Shown here one piece after another: positions 1 through 12,734 of a stretch of 64,000 bases of DNA; the first letter of the stretch is position 1; every line of letters starts with the position of its first letter. Where the stretch lies: NCBI GenBank assembly GCA_039619475.1, contig CM077115.1, forward strand, positions 58,224,864 through 58,288,863. The letters run 5' to 3'. The DNA is from Icerya purchasi (Eukaryota > Arthropoda > Insecta > Hemiptera > Monophlebidae). Position numbers and translations under genes: made by a program. The notes beneath the pieces were generated by a model, which saw only the letters and a program-made list of their open reading frames with translations, was not told where the DNA came from and searched no databases.

Positions 1-3000
1 ATAACAAAAGTTTCCATTACGTTCCGCACACTTATATGTGATAATCCTACTGTTTGCTCGTTTTTCTTCGTCTTCATTATTGTCATTCATTTCATGTATT
101 CTTATACAGTTCCTGCGCGATTTCGTTATTGGTTAGAGCAGCAGTCTTCGTAATATTTTTTCATCAATATTATTAAAGTATTCATTTAATCATCACAACT
201 GCCGGCTTATCAGTCCAATTTCTTAAACAATATAAATTCTTTTTTTTGTTTCACAAAACACTAAATTTTCATATTAGCGAACACTTTGTTCATTTTCGTT
301 TTTTAAATTATAAAAATAAAATACAGATAAATATACGGATTTAATTCCAGACCAAATTTGCGTTTCGTATTAAGTGATTACATTATATTTTATTTTTTTT
401 TAAATATCCGTTCAACATTAACCGTTTAAAATCTATAAATAATAATATACTTTAACGAATTCTGAATCTTACTCTTTCATATACTTACAGAATAATATAC
501 GCAAAACAAACTGTAAACATAAAAGTTTAAGTTCCCAAAGTGATTACCCCTGTGGCGCTATTTCACGTGAATAATAAAATTAGTTTTTCGCTTTTTAATT
601 TAGCGATTTTCATGCGCTCCTAGTGGCAATTTACGCAAATACGCCAACCGGTGTACAAACTGCCTTACCCCGATCTTTCGTTATATATTTTATTATCTTA
701 ATTAGCTTAATTAACTCGTATATGTATATTTTCCTATTGCTGTCTACCGTTTTCCCGTTCAATCGTATTAATTAAAATAGCAGAAATCCGAGAAATATAC
801 ACAACACAAACGCGAATTTACACAACGTATTTTTTTTTCTTTTTTTTTTTTCGTACGAAATAAATTAACGAAAGTTCTAAACAAGGTGAGTACATATTTT
901 TGTAAAAAATAAACTTAATAAGTATTTCTTTACGACATTAGCGCTAATTTTATAGTTATTTTAAATAATTACAGGAAACCCTGATTTCGCATAAAGAAAA
1001 TCCATAGTCCGGTACCTGTTAAACATTAAACTTACCTGCACATCGCACTTAATTCAGGAGGAAAAGTATCCATAAAAAAGTAAAGAAGAATCTTAATATT
1101 ATATATTCAGTTAATAAATACGGCTTAAAATAATTTTTTTAAAAATTTGATTTTTTTTTTTTTTTTTTTAATTTATTAAAACCCCCATTTAGTGCACATT
1201 AACCCAGGGCAGATAATAATTTTCCATCATTTTCAACTCAAATTTCGCTTCAGCAAAACATCATTTCCATAACTAATTGCGCTACCTTCACACTAAGCTC
1301 TCTTGTACGTAGCCCAATGTGCATGAATATTGTTCATTTTAAAAAAATTAAAGACGCACGCGCTAATTAAGCGAATATTGCATAAAATATTTTCTTTCTT
1401 TTTTTTTCTTTCTTTCATAAGCCTAATATTAAACTTGAGAAAACTACATCTTTCGTGATATTGCCGTAACAAATTTTAAAATATTTGAATTGGCGCAATA
1501 TAAAAGTTTTTTTTTTGATTTCGCAAATTTTTAACGTAAATTTCTAATAATACAATATCGATATTACTTTTTTTCAAAATTTAAGCTTTTAAAAATCTCA
1601 AAAAAAAAAAAAAACATGAAAACGAAAAATTTCTCGCTGAATATATTTCTTATTAAAAATATTACACACGCATATTAGATTAAATTAAAATGTTGTGTTT
1701 ATATTTCAAATATTTATTTCATTTTTTTTTTTGTCTCTCGTAACTATTAACAACAAAATAAAATTGACCTTTTTTCATACACCAGAGGCGACCGAGGCAG
1801 GGGGACCGGTATTCTAAAGGGAGTTTGAGAAATCTTACATTTCGTATTTACTTTTATTTCTCATAAAAATAGGATCGTTCGGCACGTGTACATATTGCAG
1901 TCGATCAATCGGCAAATGCAATAACAGATTTTAAGGGAAAACATTAATTTGATAATGTTATACACACTACACGCGTGAACAGCGATATTTTTTGTGTTCA
2001 AAAAAGGTAATAAAAAACTACGGAAGAAATACCCATATTCGAAAACGAGTAAAGTTATACCTCTAGTTTGTAGTCTGAACCAACAGTAAAACGCCACTTC
2101 GTAAAACTAATTTTAAGTGGTATCAAAAAAAAAAAAAAAAAATAAATGTTTACGTACCAACTGCCGTTAGCAAGAACAAAGATGGGGGAGCAAACGGACA
2201 AATATATTACAACTCAGATGTTGAATAAAATACCTAAAGAAATAATAATAAAAGAGGAAAAAATAGGGGAAAGAAAAAGGAAAATAAAGGAATAGCTTCA
2301 GGAAGAAGGAAATGTAAAAAAAATAATAAACATAAAATAAATGACAAGGCGCAACAAAAAAAGGAAAAGAAAAAATACAAAAGAATAGAAAATAGATTAT
2401 TATTTATCGATAAGTAAAAAGATAGTTTAAGATGTAGTCAAGTATTACACGAAGTTATTTATTTTTTTTTCCTCCTCCCTCTGTGCCTAGCTTTCGCCAT
2501 CTGGCCATTCAACACGAAGTTATATATATATATATGTATAAGTTGAAATTAAAGATAGTAAAGTGTTTAAATATATTCAGCTTGTCGAAACACATTTATG
2601 TAATAAAAAAACGAATACACATATTTTTCAAAAAAAAACATAAAGCTAGCAAAAAAAGGAATTTTTGCCAACTTATATTAACATTATAGACGGTCCAACT
2701 GAACATGAAGAAAATAAAATACCTCTTGCCCTTTGGCGGATGAAAAAAAAATATTATAACAGAATATATAACCAGACAATCTGGTCAATTTATCTACATG
2801 CCTAAATTATTTATAATTAAGAAATAGTTGAGAACCAATTATTTAATGAAAGGAGAAACCGGAGAAAACAAAAGTGAATATATAAAAAGAAAATAAATAA
2901 ATTTGGCGCTTTTTGAAATGTAGCATTAGAGTTGACCATACATACATTGTGAGGCGCGTAAAACTCCCCACTTTAAATGAATTTTAAATTGTTTTCTTTC

Positions 3001-5900
3001 GCTTTTTAGGGAGGGATGACATAAAGAAATACTACACGCTGACGGGAATTTAACTAGTTAACGGCTGTAAAAAAAAAAACAAAAAAACAACAAAACAATA
3101 AAGAAAAAGTACATTAAAAAATTCTTCGGCACATTCCCGGAGAAATACGCATAACTCAAAAAGCTTAATTATAGCAACGAGCAGTGTTAAAGGAACACGC
3201 ACCATAAAGAAGGATGCATGAGTGGTAAGAAGGGAGCAAAAAAATTGAGTACGTAACTTTTAGAAAGTATTGTTACCATACATGAAAAATACTTTAAGAT
3301 AGTATTACTAATTTTCCCTCGGGAATAAACTGCTCCAGACTTTTATCGGAATAAAGAACACTTTCAAGCATATCCTTCTGAAGAAGTTTATTTTCACACG
3401 CCATAATAATTATCGTATTTAATCCGGTTAAAAAGAGAACGCGTCTCTTCTCTTTTTTTAAAAGGTCCTCTTTATAAAATATACATTTTTTAAAATAAAT
3501 TATATATGAAAAAAAAAAACAACAAAAAAATATTCAAACAAATGCTTTAAAAAGCAATTCTATATATCGAATATGACAAAAAAATTAAAAGTCTCAGCAA
3601 ATCGTCGTATTTAGAACTTTATTTATTCGTTTTCGTTAAATTACTTCAGTTAATTTTACACGGTATTCTAAACAAGTTCGATTCGGCAATACGATTTAAT
3701 TTTACCGTATTTCGCTTTTTTAAATAAACAAAAAATAAAAGGTGACAATTTCAAACTTACCGGACCCCAGAGGCACTTCCAAATTTCGCCATCGCGTTTT
3801 CTTAACCTTTTTCACCATGATTTTCGAATCGCCCGAAATAATTGTATTAAAACGTCAATTCGAAAACCCGTGCAACGATGACAAAGCAAAAAAAATCATA
3901 AAAATTCAAAACATTTTATTAAATAACGTAAAAATTGGGCGTAGCGCATAAAACGTAACCGCCACAGTACATAATAGCTCCTACTCCGTACTTGCTACCA
4001 ACAGAAGTAGTTCGAATAAAACAGCTGACTGATACACAAATTCTACATAGCCGCTACAAAACGCCGGTAAATCCGCTAGCAAACACTGTTAACCTTCCGC
4101 TAAAAGTTTTCTCATCGGCGCTGCCGAATTATCCGCGTTAAATATCGTTGTACGTTATTAAAAATGTGTTTATTCATTATTAATTATATCAAATTTCATA
4201 CATAAACAAAAAAAAACAAAAAAACTACATATATACCAGTGTAAATCTAATTTAAAATAATTATCGAGCTTTTTATAAAATAACAAATTTGATTCTTTCC
4301 AATGCATTACGCATATAATGTGTATCACAATTTAACATTAAATTCAGTGTTTACTTTTAAAAAATTAATAATTAAAAATATATTAAATAATTAGTGTTCA
4401 AGGCTTAAAAAACACAATTAATTTTTTTTTTTACGCGCTTTTACATAATTCAATTTTAGAACAAATATAAAAGACATCTTCAGATAATAATTCGTTATTT
4501 ATTAATAACTGCGTTATTTTTTTAGCAGGATTTTTAAAAAATATATTTATTAATATTTTATTAACGAAGTATTTATCATTAAAGTTTGAGCACACATCTA
4601 CACAGCAGCGCATTGCAGAACGATTTTTCAACGGGTTTTGAACAAAAAAGTTCTGCCACTTTCCAAATATCTACGTCACTGTTTATTTAAAAACAGTAAA
4701 TAACTAATTAGTCTAATTCTAAAATTTAATTTAATTTCATCGATTGAAGTTAGTTTGTTCTATATATTTTAATTACATAAAAATTATATAAATTTATTTA
4801 AATCGTTTAAAACCATAACTGAGAAGTAATTAGTACTGTAGAATAAGGGGAGATCCTTAATTTTATCGCTATTTGTTCTTTAATTGTAAAAAAATATATT
4901 ACCGCGAAAAATACGTCTGTAATTAAATAATAAACACTTTAAACGCAATAAGATCTAATACAAATTAATTATAACATATTAATTTATTTATATGATAACT
5001 TTTTATGTTTAACGCTTTCATAATTCAATTATGTAAGGTTAAAATTATATAAAAACGTCTTGAAGTAAAATTGAAACAATGTATTTTTTTCCATAAATTT
5101 AATTCGATACGTGTAAAAAATAATTAAACGATGTCTAATATACATTTAAAACAAAATTAACAAAACGATCATTTTAAACTGCAATTTACATACGAGGTAA
5201 ATACACCAGACGTTCGATGTAAATATTTTTCCTTCGAAACGTCACGATCAATGAATAGCTGTGACGTCACTAAAAAAACTGAGTAGCAATTTGTTTTTAG
5301 TTACTATGTGTATTGACGGAGCATTGTTTTTGTATTTTTTCGGTATTCCATTTTTTGTTAGCTTTTATTTTTGAAGAAAATAAATTATAGTTTTTGTTTT
5401 AAAACCTATAAAAATAATAAAACCATATATAGGCATTATCTTGTAGAACAAAAGTATTTTATTAAGCTGTCGCAAATACTTATTTACAACGAATGCGGTA
5501 ATAATTTTACGTTTAAAATTAAATTAAAATACCATTTAAAAACGTATTTCTTAAATGTTAAAAATAAACGATTAATATGCCCTTTTTAAAATATGCTGGT
5601 CAGCTGAACCTGCCTTCTATTCTAGCAAAGGATAACTGAAATATCAATTTCCTTTTTGACTCATTTTAAACCTATTTTTTGTTAACAATATACTTATATA
5701 TTTTCATTTTCATTAACGGACACATTGATTTTATACCTAGTGCGTCTTTTTTTTGCATTATACATTTTGAATTTAAAAAATATTTAATCATTATTTTATT
5801 AACTTCCTTACAATTAATAAATTGCTCATTTGAGAAATGCTTCTAACATACCATATTTTAATGTTAACAAAAAAAAAAAAAAAAGAGCGGATTTTGAAAA
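1..5900. other. AT-rich stretch with no recognised gene
   Basis: Homopolymer A and T tracts and short chance frames only. The longest frames (1861-2097 minus, 3742-3951 plus, 5371-5589 plus) show no motif and have composition dictated by AT richness. No RNA gene or transposon end was recognised, apart from the CRE-like palindrome listed separately. Confidence 0.6.
5261..5270. promoter_or_regulatory. Palindromic cAMP-response-element-like site
   Basis: GTGACGTCAC is a perfect 10-bp palindrome containing the full TGACGTCA element bound by CREB/ATF bZIP proteins. No adjacent gene start is established, so function is unproved. The putative small ORF at 5993 is 720 bp downstream. Confidence 0.2.
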
Positions 5901-5992
5901 TATACTTTTTTTTTCATATGCAGGTTTGTTGGTACCTCTTATACTAAACATACTACAAACAGCTAAATAAAAATATTATATTTTTACGGTGC

Positions 5993-6106
5993 ATGTCCAG
6001 TAACGTCACAACTGCTGAAAATGGAGTGATTGTGACACCAGTTTCTAGCAACACTGAACCTCTTGTGGTAAACACAAAAATTACCGCGGTCCCGGCACTA
6101 AATTAA
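5993..6106 (+). CDS. Possible 37-codon small ORF or exon, unknown function
   Basis: The frame reads MSSNVTTAENGVIVTPVSSN, then TEPLVVNTKITAVPALN and TAA. A polypyrimidine acceptor (TTTTTTTTCATATGCAG, ending 5923) lies 69 bp upstream, and AATAAA occurs at 6285-6290. The local GC is above the surroundings and codon choice looks protein-like. An alternative is an exon spliced at GTG|GTAAAC (6067) to an acceptor at 6310 (TTTCTCAG) that opens QKDRVVTPSWSSTIK and a stop. I do not recognise a family. It could be chance. Confidence 0.25.
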   Translation: MSSNVTTAENGVIVTPVSSNTEPLVVNTKITAVPALN

Positions 6107-6299
6107 AACTAATATTCTCAACATTGCCAACGGAAATTGTCGTCATTAACCACCCGTTCTCTTATAATGTGTGTGCATTTGCACCTAAACCTGTGTTATT
6201 ACTTTTTCAAAAACGCCGCACAAAAACCGTTGGTTCCATTGTATGACTGTTATACTTTTATTCAACTCGTATTATATTTACCCCAATAAATGATTAATT

Positions 6300-8014
6300 T
6301 AAATTTCTCAGCAAAAAGACCGTGTCGTCACTCCCAGTTGGTCTTCTACAATAAAATGATCTAGTAAAACGTGGTAAATCTTTACAGATTGCTATAATTA
6401 TAACTTTATTTCTAAATTTTTATTTTTATTATACGAGATAAGGCTTTTGCTATACGTATCAATTATCTATGATTTATAAATTATTTTAAATTAAACTTCT
6501 ATTTATTAATTCGTCATCTATTTTATATCATTAAATAATTCAGTAGTTTGCTATTTGAATAAATGATTTTATGGTTTTCGCATCTCCACTTATCAAAAGC
6601 AACATCATTCTTAGTATAAATTACATTTGTTCCACTAGATGAATTTGTAACAGACAATAACTATTATAAATAAAATTATTTTATAAATATAAAAAAAATA
6701 GAATAAAAATAAACTGTATTATTTCGGAACTTAAAAATATAATTAATGTTTAAATAAACAAATAAATTAATTGATAAATATAAAAGAGGAAAGTTATTCG
6801 CGTATCGTAATGTTATTACTTTATATTAAAACGATTTCTACAACAAAACATGTAGTAAATATTAACTTTCAGTAACTATCTTCGAAATTTACTCTACACA
6901 CTTAATAAAAATGCACTAAAATGTAATAAATAATTAATCTGACACAAAGTAACATATTTTACAGTAAACTATATGTATGGAAATTATGAATAATCTAAAG
7001 CATATTTCCTTGGAGTTGACACTAAATTCAAATTACAACGATACTTAAAAATAATTTAAACAGTTAAACAATACAGTAGTCACACTCTTTTTATTTCCTA
7101 TAAACCAAATATTGAAAATACCAGAAATATTTAATATGTTTTCTAATTATTGTTCTAATTTGGATTTGTTGTCAATTCCAATAAATATTAATGTTGTTTA
7201 AGAATGATCTTAATAACTCTATATTTTACTGTCAGATATATTATATTCTTCACTTTTTGGTGCAATTTTTTTTATAAATCTTGAAGTTGACATTTTTTTA
7301 AAAAGAAAACAATTTTCAGTGTAAACATTTTTAACTGATACTATGGATAGACCGACCAAAAATGTTGATACCTTCTGAGCCTTACAAAACTATGTATTGG
7401 TTCAAGAGTAATGCTGAAAATTTTTAAGCTAATTTTTTTTCGGCTGCTTCAAGTAAAGAAAATATAACTCTAAGAAAACTTCTTTTTTTAACGTCATAAT
7501 ATTTCGGTTAGCAATAAACTTGTAAATGGCTCTGAGGGTGATTTTAAATACGTTTTCTTTATTCGACTATATATTATATACAGATGGTAATTAACATTCA
7601 TAATATTTTTATTTATTTATTTTTTTGAGCTATATAAAAATTATCTAATCAATGTTTAAACGGTGAATATATTAATATTTTAAGTCAGTCGTAATAAAAG
7701 TTGTTTTGAAGAAATCCCCTTTTTTTCGTTATTTGATGACTACAAAGTACTTCTATATTCACTGATATTCATCGGTATTCGTATGGAATTATTACTGGCC
7801 GATAAACTTTCAAATAAACAAAGAATTCTTTAAGACCGATACACAGGGCCAAAATTGAATAAATATAAAAAAACACGTTTTGAACATGTAATCACTTTTT
7901 TTTTTTTGTTGAAGTCATTGAAAATAGGCTATTTGGTATAAAATACATGTACGTGTAGTGTTCCAATTTACAATTATTTAATTTTGAATGTTAAACGTGT
8001 ATTTTATATTGAAG
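6300..8014. other. AT-rich stretch with no recognised feature
   Basis: I see no frame, repeat or splice pattern worth calling. Confidence 0.6.
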
Positions 8015-8308
8015 CATGGGCGTCCCCAGGGGGGCAGGAGGCAGCTCCCCCCCCAGAGCCTTGAAACTTCTTAATCAACTGGCTATGATGAGTATTCATA
8101 GGCGCGTAATCGTGGGCAATTTGTCAGAAACCCACGAAAATTATGTTTTAATTAAGATTTTATTCTTGTTTAATAAAATATTAAGCCTTTACAACTTATA
8201 AATTTTATTTTTTCTGTAACTCGTATCCTCTTTCTATCATCTTGCCCCCCCCCTGGCGGCTGGCAACTCATCTTGTCCCCTCTGGCTCATCGCCTGGCGA
8301 TGCCCTTG
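8015..8308 (+). mobile_element. hAT-like MITE, copy 1
   Basis: The ends read CATGGGCGTCCCCAGG and CAAGGGCATCGCCAGG (reverse complement of the right end). The interior matches the copy at 12427-12726 in opposite orientation, including the shared stretch around ACCCACGAAAATTATG and the TTTAATAAAATATTAAGCC segment. There is no coding capacity; the open frame at 8016 is accidental. Target duplication is not visible here. Confidence 0.8.
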
Positions 8309-9082
8309 CTGGAGTGTACACAAATCGTATAAGACATTTTTATTTTGCGCTATTAGTGGAATTTCTAACAGTGCTTACATTTAAGATTTCCGATGAGAAA
8401 CCTATTTCAGATTAGGTGCGGATCTACATGTAAGTGCACCTGTTAATTTTGTTGCATTTTTCATTTTATTTATACTTAATTGCTTGATTTCAATATTTTT
8501 TTTCGTAATAATAAAATAGCTATTTAACTAATGCGTATCAAATAGAATTATTCCACATAATTAACATGTAACGTTAGTATTCTACAGTTTCAGTATTCTT
8601 TAAATTTTAGAATTAAATTAAATTAATTATATCGCGACACCTAAATTATCGAATTACTGTTATACTTTAAAAATGAACTTATAATTATAATAATGAAATT
8701 AATTTATAAATAATAATTCGACGTTTGGTATATTCTTGTAGGAGAAAAAATCATTGACACTTTCAAATTGATTCCTAATCGCGCTTGTGTATGAAAAAAT
8801 CATTGACCGCTTGGAAACTTTTTTTCACGGACAAATATAATGAAAAATTAATCGTTGAATTTTCATGATTATTTCAGATTAATTTTTTAAATTTATAAAT
8901 ACTTTACTACATAATATTTAAAGTTATTATATAAAATTGAAAAATACTAACTTGTTTCGCTGAAAATGTTTTATCCTTAAGCAAAACCAAAAAAAAAAAA
9001 AAAAAATGTTTTTTTAGTTATTTTAAAATTTATCAGAAGATTCCACCACAGTTGGATTCTTATCTCTGAAAATGCTAAATTT

Positions 9083-9271
9083 TAGGAAAACAATTTACAG
9101 TAGACACCATATTTAAAAATTTAATCTTACAATTTAACCTTTCGGAAAGGACTTACCATCATCAGAAACAAAACTACTATTTGTTTCTGAGGATAGTAAA
9201 TATAAGCTTTCCGAAAGGTTAAATTTTTGAACATGGTATCTGCCGTAAATTGTTTTCCTAATAATATCCGT
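9083..9271. repeat. Older inverted repeat with a related hammerhead-like motif
   Basis: Imperfect arms (about 9083-9170 and 9181-9271) are separated by about 10 bp. The minus-strand arm has CTGATGA (9165-9159), a GG..CC hairpin and GAAA (9143-9140), followed by GGTTAAATT. The plus-strand arm has the same order but with CTGAGGA (9187-9193), a core mutation, and GAAA at 9213-9216. Both arms then share an ATGGTRTCTRCYGTAAATTG block. Head-to-head arrangement is the same as at 11856-12129. Confidence 0.65.
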
Positions 9272-9555
9272 AAAGGCCGTATCTGAGGGGGCTTTCAAGG
9301 TCCTCCCCGAAATGTCTGCGAAATAATAACTGCTTGAATTGCTTGAATTAAATGGACCGAAATTAAGAATAAATTTATTTCTGTTCAATTTTTTGACGGA
9401 GGGGGGGGGGGGGAGAGAAACTTGAAATTTTTATGAATTCTATGGAAACAACTATTTTTTATTTGTTTTTATTGTACTGTTCAAATATTGCATATACAAT
9501 AATTGACTGCAAGGCTTTAGAGTACTATTTATAAATAAATATATTTCATGATAAT

Positions 9556-9599
9556 GCACACACACACAGACACACACACACACATACACCCACTGACAC

Positions 9600-9634
<35 letters not shown>
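9556..9634 (+). repeat. Compound (CA)n-(TA)n microsatellite
   Basis: Interrupted CA dinucleotides pass into an unbroken TA run. Confidence 0.95.
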
Positions 9635-9638
<4 letters not shown>

Positions 9639-10879
9639 AAAATATTTTCGAAACCCCTCCCGAAATTTTGGTCTAGATATGGCCCTGATATCCATTATGG
9701 AAGCTTTAAATGTTTAATTAATCTAAATCGTGGTTGATTAACAGAGACAAATAATGTATTTTTACCGTATATTTACACTTTTATTATGTAGTTTGCTTTT
9801 TTTTTTTCTTTTATTTTTTCATAAAGTATAATTTATTCTATATTTCTTAATATATTTCCTTCTATTAATGCCCATTTTAAGGTGACTATGGACGTAACGA
9901 TCTAATCGAAATTTTCTTAAATAAAAAATGCTTAGTGAGGAGTTTTCCTGCAATTTTCAAATTATTGCGTATTTCTTTTATAACATTTATAATATTTTTA
10001 TTTCATTTAAAATAATGTAATGTATAAAGCAATTTAACTGATCTTTTCTGAATTTATTCTATATGCCGTTGTAAAAATTTCTTCAGAACCATGTCTAGAA
10101 ATTAAGTTGAACGAAAAACTAAAAGAATAATTCGGCGCTATGCAAAACGAGTGTGGCATTAAGAAATAAATAAAGCAAGAAAGTGCCGACTTTTGAAATA
10201 AGTGGTGTAAAGTATGGTTGCTAGTTTTTAGGGTCTCGACAGCCGGGCGGGTTTACGACTAATGACGTGAAGTGGAGAGTTTTACATTAAAATTAATGAT
10301 TATCGGTTTGTATATATTACTTATTGATGTTAGTCTACTAAAACTAACTTGACGGAATGGAAGAATAAATATTTCGGAAATGGAAAATAAGGTAAGTTTA
10401 AAAATTCAAATCTCTACATTGTTCAATTTTTCCGAAACCTTTAAAAATGTAGTTTCTGCCTATATTACACCGCATTTTGATCGCCACGATTTTCCTGTCG
10501 ATTTCTGTTTTCAATCTATTCCTTATCCAATCACGGTCAAAGGATACTGAAATACTCACTCGTCACTCTGGGCCTGCTTAGACCTTAACAGAAATCGTAT
10601 CACTCTGAAAGATACATTGCTTTCCTATTTTCTTCAGAAATGCCATCATTACTGCAGCTAAAATATGTGTCTATATACGCACACACATCACATATGTATT
10701 GACAAAGATAACGATATCCGAATGCTATTTTCTTTTAATCATTCGTACATACGAATTATTTATGTCATCTGACAAATAATATTTGTCAAATTTATCGTGA
10801 GTTTTTTTATATTTAAAATATTTAACGAAAAAGTGAAACCAATGAAATCGTCACTAAACTTTAAAGTCGATTTAGACGT

Positions 10880-11208
10880 TTTCAACTCTAAGAGAGGGAT
10901 ATCTTTACTTTTACTTCAGCGTGCTTCAAATAGACCAAAGTGTCTAGTCGGTAAAGAAAATAATTTAATTTTTCAATCAGAAACATTTTTAGCTTTATAA
11001 ATTATTACAAAAATAGCAAATGTTTCCTTTTATTTATCCTAACCGAATCAAACTCTAAGAAAGAAATATCTTTACCTTTACTGTAGCGTACTTCAAACAG
11101 AACAAAACGATTACTACGTAATTTAATTTCTTAATGAGAAATGTGTGTTTAGCTTTATAAAACAATTAGAAAAACAGCAAACAAATTAATTTATCTTAAT
11201 TAAATCAC
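10880..11208. repeat. Diverged tandem duplication, two units of about 165 bp
   Basis: Unit 1 (10880-11045) and unit 2 (11046-11208) share in order AACTCTAAGA, ATATCTTTAC, CAGCGTGCTTCAAA / TAGCGTACTTCAAA, AATTTAATTT, and TTTAGCTTTATAAA. The open frame at 10797-11000 lies over unit 1 but is not kept in unit 2, so it is not a gene. Confidence 0.7.
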
Positions 11209-11434
11209 AGTTGTTCTTTTTTTTGGTGTAGCATTGAAAAATCTCCATAGCTGAATTTGATTTAAAACCAATGCACCTGTTGATCAAGGGGTCGTTTATT
11301 CTTTTTCCTCAGTTATCTGAGAGGGTAGAAAACAAAATTCTACCACTTCACTATACGTAGATCATTCCCGTCTGTTACATTTGTATTTAAATATTTCTTC
11401 TTGATAGACCAATAATTAAGTATCAAAACATTCT

Positions 11435-11644
11435 TTAACGTTGAAGATTTTCTTGAATTTCCACCAGCACTGCAGATTTCATTAAATAGGAAAATCTTTT
11501 ACCTTCTAAATATTTCTCAGCAATGGCGGTCCTAGCAAACTTTTTAGGTGAAAATGACCGTGTATCGTTGAATTTTGACAGGTGTCTAAATCGATTGACC
11601 AACGCATTCTCAATTGTACCAATTATCGGGTAAAAAACGTTCAT
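11435..11644 (-). pseudogene. hAT-like transposase fragment
   Basis: The 69-codon frame starts MNVFYPIIGTIENALVNRFR and continues with FSPKKFARTAIAEKY. The YR-x-NVFYPIIDTI-x-x-x-L-x-x-RF pattern occurs in the middle of hAT transposases of the ZMYM1-like group. No TIRs or catalytic residues were found around it, so it is an orphan scrap. The assignment rests on one short motif only. Confidence 0.4.
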
Positions 11645-11855
11645 TTTAAATAATTCTTCAGGACAGTTAATTGTGTAGAATTATGTTTACGTTTCTTAAT
11701 AGATATGTTTTCCGCTCCATATACCTTTTAACAACAGCATTATTATCAAGCGTAACATATTTATAAAATGTCTTGATTATTGTAGATACTTTTTTTCTTT
11801 CAAAATTTAATTACTTCTATTACTTGTAGGTGAATACATCCTGTTTGTTAAAATG

Positions 11856-12129
11856 GTATAATAAAATAAACTTTAATAACAAACAATATAGATCAATAAA
11901 TTAGATAAATACCTATTTAGAAACGTTTTCGGGCATAACCCATCATCAGCTAACACTAACTTAAAGGAAACTTAAAACATACATAACAAAAAACAATATA
12001 GAGTATGTTTTAAGTTTCCTTTAAGTTAGTGTTAGCTGATGATGGGTTATGCCCGAAAACGTTTCTAAATAGGTATTTATCTAATTTATTGATCTATATT
12101 GTTTGTTATTAAAGTTTATTTTATTATAC
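11856..12129. repeat. 127-bp inverted repeat with hammerhead-ribozyme-like cores
   Basis: The left arm (11856-11982) and right arm (12003-12129) read as exact reverse complements around a 20-bp spacer. Each arm carries CTGATGA (12036-12042 plus; 11943-11949 minus), then GGG-TTATG-CCC as a small hairpin, then GAAA (12055-12058), and TTAG/CTAA that can pair as a stem I. This is the layout of a minimal type I hammerhead with a very short stem III. Self-cleavage is inference. The two cores are arranged head to head. Confidence 0.8.
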
Positions 12130-12426
12130 TTCTATTACTGTTCATTTCAAATTGTTTAAAAAACTGCTATCATCATCATGTCATATCTATTTCAATTAAG
12201 CGGTAAAAGAGGGTAATTTAACTAGTAATTTATACCCTTTATTATTATTGGCAAACAATCATCAATGGAGCGTTCGATTAACTGATAAGACTGTGCACAC
12301 TAATTTCATTCTTTGTTTTTATTGTTATTACATTCTTATCATTCTTGTTTCGCTAGCGTTGGTTTTACGTTTGTTTTTATTTGTATTTATTAAATGATTA
12401 TAGTTAATTTAGATTATGTTCAGTAC

Positions 12427-12726
12427 CAGGGGCGTCGCCAGCCGATACGCTGGGGGGGGGGGGAAGATGATGGAAAGAGGGTATGAGTTATAGGAAAAAT
12501 AAAATTTATAATTTTTAAAGGCTTAATATTTTATTAAACAAGAATAAAATCTTAATTAAAACATAATTTTCGTGGGTTTCTGGCAAATTGTTCTACTACA
12601 TTATTATAAAAGTCTTCCAAATTATGATTACGCGTCTAATGCTCATTATGGCTAGTTGATTAAAAGATTTCAAAGTCCAGGGGGGGGGGCAACGGCCGTC
12701 CCCTGCCAGCCTTGGTGACGCCCACG
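12427..12726 (-). mobile_element. hAT-like MITE, copy 2, with 8-bp target duplication
   Basis: About 300 bp with ends CAGGGGCGTCGCCAGC and, on the reverse complement, CGTGGGCGTCACCAAG. Direct repeats TTCAGTAC flank it (12419-12426 and 12727-12734), the 8-bp size expected for hAT elements. It is an inverted copy of 8015-8308. Poly-G runs next to both ends have expanded. It has no transposase; mobilisation must have been in trans. Confidence 0.85.
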
Positions 12727-12734
12727 TTCAGTAC

